The notes beneath the pieces were generated by a model. It was given only the letters and a program-made list of their open reading frames with translations. It had not been told where the DNA came from and searched no databases. Of a stretch of 11,228 bases of DNA, positions 6,300-11,228 are shown one piece after another. The DNA comes from Clostridiales bacterium (GTDB taxonomy: Bacteria > Bacillota_A > Clostridia > Peptostreptococcales > Anaerovoracaceae): contig JAAZHB010000056.1 of NCBI GenBank assembly GCA_012510935.1, positions 1-11,228 of the forward strand, read 5' to 3'. The position numbers and the translations under genes were made by a program. Every line of letters starts with the position of its first letter. Position 1 is the stretch's first letter.

Positions 6300-8711
6300 T
6301 TACTTTCTCTCTTTCAATTGTACAATTGTAGCACCTTCGCCGCCTTCGTTGTATGGTGCGCTTGCAACTGACTTCACTTGCTTGTTTTTCTTAAGAGCTG
6401 CTCTTATTCCATTCGAAAGAATTCCCTGTCCTTTGCCATGTACAACCCTGACCTGTTTAAGCCCTGCCAAATACGCGTCGTCTATATACTTCTCGACTTC
6501 ATAGGTTGCATCATCAAGGTTTCTTCCTATGACATTTATTTCAGTCTTAACATTCATAACCTTATCAGTAACATAGCTTGGCTTAACGGATTTAGCATAT
6601 GCTCTTCTTTTCTTATCTTTATTACCAGCACTTTCACTTTGTGTAATAATAAGATTCTTAATGTTTGCGGAAGTCTTAATTGCTCCGATTCTAATTTGTA
6701 AATTTCCTCTGCTGTCCGGAAGAGTTTCAACCTCGCCATTCTGACCAAGAGTTGTCAGCTTAACAGCCATTCCAATATATATTTCTTCTGGGCTTGGTGC
6801 TTTCCCGGTCTGAACAGACCTGTTACTGTCAGCCGATGGCAACACTTCGTTTTCAGCATCTCTTAGTTTTCTCCGGCCTTCTGCCACAGCATTGCTTGCA
6901 TGGCCATGATCAACACCAGAGTTCTTTAATCTTTTTAGCTCCGAGGACACATCCGATACCAAATTCTGTGCATCTCGAAGAATCGCTCTAGCCTCTTCCT
7001 TTGCTTCTTCTACCAGCTTTTTCGCCTTAGCTTCAGCAGCCACAAGCTGTCTGTCTGCCAAGTCTAACTTGTTTTCAGCTTCAGACTTAACATCCTTTGC
7101 TTCAAAAAGAATGCCCTCTGCTTCTTTTCTCTCTTCTTCAACTCTTCGAACCGCATTCTCAAAGTCAAGCTGGTTCTCGCCTAGAAGCTCAGTTGCTCTT
7201 TTTATTATCGCATCGTTAAGGCCAAGCTTTCTGGAAATCTCAAATGCATTAGACTTTCCTGGAAGACCAAGTCTTAATTTATATGTAGGAGACAATGTCT
7301 CAACATTGAACTCCATAGAAGCATTCTCCACTCCATCAGTGGAAAGTGCATATTTCTTTAATTCGGTATAGTGCGTAGTCGCAGCTACTAAAGCACCTTT
7401 CTCTCTAAGCTCTTCCAGCTCAGCAATGCCAAGTGCCGCACCTTCCGCCGGGTCAGTACCTGCCCCAAGCTCATCTAGAAGCACCAGCGTTCCTTCTCCT
7501 GCTAATGCAAAAATATCCGTGATATTCTTCATGTGAGACGAGAAAGTACTTAAACTCTGCTCTATGCTTTGCTCATCACCAATATCTGCAAACACTTCCT
7601 TAAGAATAGGAATGTCACTTTCCTCGCTGCAAGGAACATGAAGTCCTGTCTGTGTCATAAGAATCAACAATCCAATTGTCTTAAGTGTAACAGTCTTACC
7701 GCCTGTATTAGGCCCCGTAATTAGCAATGTTGTAAATGTACGGCCAAGTTCAACATCTATAGGAACAGCCTTATCAATATGTATTAAAGGATGTCTACCC
7801 CTTACTATCGTAAGATGTCCATCCTTATTAATTCTAGGTTCTCTGCAATCCATTTGAATGGATAGCTTTCCCTTTGCGTTTACATAGTCTAGCTCAACAA
7901 GTAAATCCTGATTATTCGCAAGCTCGAAGTGATGTTCTGCTACTCTGCTTGTAAATAATTGTAGAATCCTTTTAATTTCAGCTTGCTCGTCAAGTTCAAG
8001 CTGTTTCAAATCATTGTTTAAAGATACGATAGCTTGAGGCTCAACGAAAAGCGTTGCTCCAGTTGCTGACTGATCGTGAACAAGCCCCGGATAAATATTT
8101 GCATATTCCCTCTTTACCGGAATAACATATCTGCCATTTCGCATCGTAACAATTGTATCTTGAAGATGCTTTGATGCGGATACCCCTGTAGTGTATTTAC
8201 CAAGTCTTGATTTAATTTGTTCATTCTTATTTCTTATCTCGCGGCGGATTGACTTAAGAGCTGGAGAGGCGTTATCTGCCATCTCATCGGCCGACAAAAT
8301 AGAATTATCGATATCTTTCTCAAGTTGCACATTTAGTTCAAGGAGCTCTGCGATTTCTCCAATAACGCGAAGATTGTCCGGCACATCACTAGACAAAAAT
8401 TGCTTTACCTGTCTTGTTATAGACATACTTCTCTTTACTTGAAGAAGTTCTCTCATGCTAAGACATCTGCCCTTTCTTGCCATTTTAAGCAGATCCTTTA
8501 TATCACCCACTTCACCAACCGGAATGCTTCCCTTACACAGAATAACGGAAACTGCCTCAGTAGTTTCCGTTAATGCATCCGAAACCTGATGGTAATCAGA
8601 CATAGGCTCAAGCACAGCAATACGCTGTCTAGCAAGTTCTGAGCTTGCCTGTTCTGAAAGCAGGTTTATCACCTTATTAAATTCAAGAAGACCTAGTACT
8701 TTAGAATTCAT
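6300..8711 (-). CDS. mutS2: MutS2 (ATPase with KOW and Smr domains; ribosome rescue / recombination control)
   Basis: An 803-residue MutS homologue of the MutS2 type, lacking the mismatch-recognition domain. It has the core/lever region (about 1-290), an ABC-type ATPase with Walker A GPNTGGKT (333-340), the SLSTFSSHM signature region (387-395), Walker B LVLLDELG (409-416) and THYTELK (446-452), then a long charged coiled coil (about 515-620). A KOW-like segment (646-690) and a C-terminal Smr domain (723-802) follow, with HGKG at 758-761. In B. subtilis MutS2 splits collided ribosomes; in other bacteria it limits recombination. The Smr LDLR motif reads INVIG (725-729), without the acidic residue. 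I prefer ATG 8711, preceded by GGAA, over the in-frame TTG at 8723, which has no ribosome site. It overlaps the end of zapA by 11 bases. Confidence 0.96.
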   Translation of the reverse strand: MNSKVLGLLEFNKVINLLSEQASSELARQRIAVLEPMSDYHQVSDALTETTEAVSVILCKGSIPVGEVGDIKDLLKMARKGRCLSMRELLQVKRSMSITRQVKQFLSSDVPDNLRVIGEIAELLELNVQLEKDIDNSILSADEMADNASPALKSIRREIRNKNEQIKSRLGKYTTGVSASKHLQDTIVTMRNGRYVIPVKREYANIYPGLVHDQSATGATLFVEPQAIVSLNNDLKQLELDEQAEIKRILQLFTSRVAEHHFELANNQDLLVELDYVNAKGKLSIQMDCREPRINKDGHLTIVRGRHPLIHIDKAVPIDVELGRTFTTLLITGPNTGGKTVTLKTIGLLILMTQTGLHVPCSEESDIPILKEVFADIGDEQSIEQSLSTFSSHMKNITDIFALAGEGTLVLLDELGAGTDPAEGAALGIAELEELREKGALVAATTHYTELKKYALSTDGVENASMEFNVETLSPTYKLRLGLPGKSNAFEISRKLGLNDAIIKRATELLGENQLDFENAVRRVEEERKEAEGILFEAKDVKSEAENKLDLADRQLVAAEAKAKKLVEEAKEEARAILRDAQNLVSDVSSELKRLKNSGVDHGHASNAVAEGRRKLRDAENEVLPSADSNRSVQTGKAPSPEEIYIGMAVKLTTLGQNGEVETLPDSRGNLQIRIGAIKTSANIKNLIITQSESAGNKDKKRRAYAKSVKPSYVTDKVMNVKTEINVIGRNLDDATYEVEKYIDDAYLAGLKQVRVVHGKGQGILSNGIRAALKKNKQVKSVASAPYNEGGEGATIVQLKERK

Positions 8712-9183
8712 CTTCCGTTCCAAATTTTTTAATATTCTTTAACTCGTTCTTTAGATTAACATTCTCCATCTGCAAGTCGAAATATGCATTCTCCATCTCT
8801 GCAAGCTTATCCTTATACTTGTTGATAACCTCGTCAGTCTTTCCTTGCTTGATAGATTCCTGTTCAAGCTGCTCTTTTAAATCAATATTAGCGAGTTTGG
8901 CATCCTCCCACTTTGAAATATAATGATCAACTTGATTCTCACATTGTAATTTCTCTGTCTGAAGTTGCACTAACAGATCATTGCCATCCATTAGCTTCTC
9001 CGCAATATTAAGAGATGACAATACCGCACATTTGTAATTCGGATAGCTCTTAAGCATCTTGCTAGTATGACGCATTTCTTCATCAACAAATCTAGCAATT
9101 TCTTTAATTCTGTCGTCGCTCTTCTCAGCAGCTAGAACATAATTATCACCGCAAATCATAACCTCAACTTTGCTTTTCTCCAT
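8701..9183 (-). CDS. zapA: Cell division protein ZapA-like with long coiled-coil extension
   Basis: A 160-residue cytoplasmic protein. The first 65 residues form a ZapA domain: a KVEVMICGDNYVLAAEKSDD strand region, then IKEIARFVDEEMR and the NYKCAVLSSLNIAEKL helix. ZapA binds FtsZ and bundles its filaments at midcell. The remaining 90 or so residues are charged heptad-like coiled coil, making it longer than minimal ZapA proteins of about 85-110 residues. ATG 9183 is chosen because GAGAGG (9193-9198) sits nine bases upstream; an in-frame TTG at 9204 would place that site inside the gene. It starts 21 bases after the methyltransferase gene and overlaps mutS2 by 11 bases at its end. Sharing an operon with ftsZ, two genes upstream, supports the division role. 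Confidence 0.85.
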   Translation of the reverse strand: MEKSKVEVMICGDNYVLAAEKSDDRIKEIARFVDEEMRHTSKMLKSYPNYKCAVLSSLNIAEKLMDGNDLLVQLQTEKLQCENQVDHYISKWEDAKLANIDLKEQLEQESIKQGKTDEVINKYKDKLAEMENAYFDLQMENVNLKNELKNIKKFGTEDEF

Positions 9184-9204
9184 ATGCTTTGTCCTCTCAA
9201 TCAA

Positions 9205-9993
9205 TTAATTTCTTACAGCTTCATACATAAGAATAGCTGCACTTACAGCTGCATTTAGCGACTCGACCTCACCGCTCATAGGAATTGTGATTCTCTCGTC
9301 AGCAAGCTGAACCAATTCATCACTTATACCATTCCCTTCGTTGCCAATAACAAGGGCAACATTCGATGAAAGATTGCACTTATAATACACATTTCCGTTC
9401 AAAGGAACTGTAACGCATATTTTCTTTCCCATCTGTCTAACAGTATCTGCAAGATCCATAGGACTAGTGAAATATACAATAGGAATATCAAATACCATTC
9501 CTGCTGTTGCTCTCAGAACTTTAAGAGAGAAAATATCTGCAGTGCCTTTCATAACAGCAATAGCGCCATATCCAGCAGCAACCGCTGTCCTAATCATTGT
9601 TCCAATATTCCCTGGGTCTTGAACTCTGTCCAAAACAAGAATATTAGTGTCTGTTGGCAGCTTCATAAAATCGTCCTTCGAACATTCTATTCGAGAAGCT
9701 ACAGCCAGAACTCCAGAGCCTTTCTGGGCATCTGAGATTCTTTCAAAAAGTCGACTCGATAAGACATATGCGTTCATATTCTCAATGTCGCTAAGCCTTT
9801 TGAAATTATCGTTTTCTTCATACTCATCCGAGATAAGAATGAAATCAATCGATACTCCTCGATTAATAGCTTCTTCAACTAGGTTGATGCCTTCAATCAC
9901 AAATTTGCCTAGCGCATCTCTATGCTTCTTAGAAGCTAACTTTCTAACAAGCTTAATTCTGGAATTCTCTTCTGAATCGATCCTATTCAACAT
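9205..9993 (-). CDS. SpoU/TrmH-family RNA 2'-O-ribose methyltransferase (YsgA-like)
   Basis: A 262-residue SPOUT-class enzyme that transfers a methyl group from S-adenosylmethionine to a ribose 2'-OH of rRNA or tRNA. An N-terminal RNA-binding domain (about 10-100, with KFVIEGINLVEEAI at 30-43 and GSGVLAVAS at 92-100) precedes the knotted catalytic domain. Motif 1 is LDRVQDPGNIGTMIRTA (121-137, Asn129 and Arg135), motif 2 is ALVIGNEGNGIS (213-224) and motif 3 is IPMSGEVESLNAAVSAA (237-253, Asn247). All key residues are present. The exact target base cannot be told from sequence. It follows ftsZ by 9 bases and no clear ribosome site precedes ATG 9993, so translation may depend on coupling to ftsZ. 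In B. subtilis the relative ysgA also lies upstream of zapA and mutS2. Confidence 0.92.
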   Translation of the reverse strand: MLNRIDSEENSRIKLVRKLASKKHRDALGKFVIEGINLVEEAINRGVSIDFILISDEYEENDNFKRLSDIENMNAYVLSSRLFERISDAQKGSGVLAVASRIECSKDDFMKLPTDTNILVLDRVQDPGNIGTMIRTAVAAGYGAIAVMKGTADIFSLKVLRATAGMVFDIPIVYFTSPMDLADTVRQMGKKICVTVPLNGNVYYKCNLSSNVALVIGNEGNGISDELVQLADERITIPMSGEVESLNAAVSAAILMYEAVRN

Positions 9994-10002
9994 AAGTCTA
10001 TT

Positions 10003-11157
10003 TTACTTCAAGAAGTCAGGTACATCAAAGAAGTTATCAGCATTGCTTGATTCTGGATTGTTGTGCTTCATAATATCAGCAAGATCAACTTCCATAGCAT
10101 CAAGTCCATCTACCTTCACTGGTGTGCCCTGAAGTGAACTCTCTTCATTATGTCCTTCTGTAGTTCCTGTACTCTCAGTATTTCCATCAAACCCTGCTGG
10201 TGCAAAATCTGTGGCAATAATTGTAACAGAAATCTTATCATTCATATCTTCATTAACAGTTGCTCCGAAGATGATATTAGCATCTGCATCAGCCTGCTCC
10301 TGAATGTTCTCAGCAATTCTGCTAATGTCAAGCATTCCCATATCGTATCCGCCAGCAACATAAAGAAGAATTGACTTAGCACCATTAATTGATGTCTCAA
10401 GCAATGGTGAATCAATAGCATTGTGTACTGCTTCTTCAATTCTATTCTCGCCTTCAGCAACACCAACTCCCATGTGAGCAACTCCTCTGCCCTCCATGAT
10501 GGTCTTAACATCAGCAAAGTCAACATTTACAAGACCATATTCACTGATAAGATCTGAAATACCCTGTACACCCTGTCTTAATATATCATCAGCCATTGAG
10601 AATGCCTCAAGCATTGAAGTGTTGCGCTCTGATGTATCAATAAGTCTGTCATTAGGTATGATAACTAGTGAGTCAACAAAATTGCTTAGGTATTGAATTC
10701 CCTTAGCTGCTCTATTCCATCTCTTCTTACCTTCAAAGGAGAATGGCTTAGTTACAACTGCTACAGTAAGTGCTCCCATATCCATAGAAGCCTTAGCGAT
10801 AATTGGTGCAGCTCCTGTACCAGTTCCGCCGCCCATTCCAGCTGTAATAAATACCATGTCAGCGCCTGCTAGATGTGCCTTAATCTCATCAACAGACTCT
10901 TCTGCTGCCTTCTGGCCGATTTCAGGGTTTGCACCTGCACCTCTACCTCTAGCAATCTTCTCTCCAATGTGTATTTTAATTTCTGCCTTGCATTTAGCAA
11001 GTGCTTGTTTATCAGTATTAACTGCAATAAAAGTAACGCCCTTTAGACCAGCGTCCACCATTCGATTAACGGCATTGCATCCACCGCCACCAACACCTAC
11101 AACTTTAATGATTGCGGCATTATCGCTTTCAGATACAAAATCAGATACAAATTCCAT
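10003..11157 (-). CDS. ftsZ: Cell division GTPase FtsZ
   Basis: The 384-residue tubulin homologue that forms the cytokinetic ring. The GTP-binding domain shows [14 protein letters not shown] (20-33), NTD (47-49), the tubulin signature GGGTGTG (109-115) and PFSFEGKKR (138-146). The T7 synergy loop [11 protein letters not shown] (211-221) carries the catalytic acidic residues Asp213 and Asp216. The C-terminal domain runs to about 317, then a short variable linker of about 55 residues rich in Glu, Ser, Thr and Gly, and the conserved tail [12 protein letters not shown] (373-384) that binds partners such as FtsA, SepF or ZapA. Length is normal. ATG 11157 follows AGGAGG (11165-11170) by seven bases. 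An immediately repeated 12-base unit encodes FVSD-FVSE at residues 3-10. No ftsA is visible; the window ends 71 bases upstream. Confidence 0.98.
   Translation of the reverse strand: MEFVSDFVSESDNAAIIKVVGVGGGGCNAVNRMVDAGLKGVTFIAVNTDKQALAKCKAEIKIHIGEKIARGRGAGANPEIGQKAAEESVDEIKAHLAGADMVFITAGMGGGTGTGAAPIIAKASMDMGALTVAVVTKPFSFEGKKRWNRAAKGIQYLSNFVDSLVIIPNDRLIDTSERNTSMLEAFSMADDILRQGVQGISDLISEYGLVNVDFADVKTIMEGRGVAHMGVGVAEGENRIEEAVHNAIDSPLLETSINGAKSILLYVAGGYDMGMLDISRIAENIQEQADADANIIFGATVNEDMNDKISVTIIATDFAPAGFDGNTESTGTTEGHNEESSLQGTPVKVDGLDAMEVDLADIMKHNNPESSNADNFFDVPDFLK
11129..11152 (-). repeat. 12-base tandem duplication in the 5' end of ftsZ
   Basis: Two adjacent copies of the unit TCAGATACAAAW (plus strand) differ only at the last base. 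In frame they encode FVSD and FVSE in the poorly conserved N-terminal tail of FtsZ, ahead of the GTPase fold. It adds four residues without a frame change. Confidence 0.7.
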
Positions 11158-11193
11158 AATCGTGCCTCCTCAATTTAAATAATATTATGTTTA

Positions 11194-11222
11194 ATAATAG
11201 CATAATAACAGCTTTTTTACAA
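11194..11222 (-). promoter_or_regulatory. Predicted ftsZ operon promoter with extended -10
   Basis: On the minus strand TTGTAA (11217-11222) is followed after 17 bases by TATTAT (11194-11199), preceded by TGC, an extended -10 element. Transcription would start near 11187, giving a leader of about 30 bases with a strong AGGAGG ribosome site (11165-11170). Spacing and motifs make this the likely start of the ftsZ-to-DUF523 unit, though an additional promoter beyond the window cannot be excluded. Confidence 0.65.
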
Positions 11223-11228
11223 ATATAA

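Noticed and set aside
5982..6371. 129-codon plus-strand open frame opposite DUF523 and mutS2
   Set aside because: It lies opposite clearly conserved coding sequence and has no ribosome site or recognisable domain.
8712..8723. TTG at 8723 as the mutS2 start (four extra residues)
   Set aside because: No ribosome site lies before it, whereas ATG 8711 has GGAA at suitable spacing and starts the usual MutS2 N-terminus.
9184..9204. TTG at 9204 as the zapA start
   Set aside because: It directly abuts the upstream stop without a ribosome site, and the strong GAGAGG would fall inside the gene. ATG 9183 fits better.
9647..10132. 161-codon open frame on the plus strand across the methyltransferase and ftsZ ends
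   Set aside because: It is antisense to two well-identified genes, has Ser/Leu-rich shadow composition and matches no family I know.
1..11228. Mobile element, CRISPR array, prophage, toxin-antitoxin or defence island
   Set aside because: No transposase, integrase, spaced repeat array or toxin-like small gene is seen. All genes are housekeeping or conserved families with uniform composition.

Overview
The window looks like chromosomal DNA from a low- to mid-GC Gram-positive bacterium of the class Clostridia. The evidence is the AT-rich sequence with sigma-A-type promoters, strong AGGAGG/GAGAGG ribosome binding sites, and firmicute families such as YitT, MutS2 with a KOW-Smr tail, and a ydjI/ydjG-like pair. 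The protein styles would fit the Anaerovoracaceae/Family XIII area, but sequence alone does not prove the genus. All ten genes are on the minus strand, so transcription runs from the right edge to the left. No RNA gene, mobile element, CRISPR array or prophage is visible. The longest stretch without a gene is about 250 bases (1764-2015).

Right block (11222 to 5822): a promoter with an extended -10 drives ftsZ, followed tightly by a SpoU/TrmH-type rRNA/tRNA 2'-O-methyltransferase, a long ZapA-like protein, mutS2 and a DUF523 (TudS-like) protein. Gaps are 9, 21 and 4 bases, and mutS2 overlaps zapA by 11 bases, so this reads as one operon. It couples the division ring GTPase and its coiled-coil partner to RNA modification and ribosome/DNA quality control. 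The order methyltransferase, zapA, mutS2 is the same as in Bacillus subtilis ysgA, zapA, mutSB, but without the intervening pheST, rnhC, yshB and polX, and with ftsZ placed in front.

Middle block (5835 to 1927): a second promoter, whose -35 lies inside the end of the DUF523 gene, serves argS, a TPR protein of unknown role with a cluster of cysteines, and a YitT-family membrane protein. It ends at a clear intrinsic terminator.

Left block (1897 to 1): a promoter overlapped by a perfect 9-base palindrome, then a structured leader of about 96 bases, precedes an SPFH-SHOCT protein (YdjI-like) and a double zinc-ribbon protein (YdjG-like) that runs off the left edge. In B. subtilis the homologous pair works with PspA in membrane stress. 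The palindrome and leader of this block are the least explained features. Most of the window is otherwise ordinary housekeeping DNA, and no wholly new system is evident.
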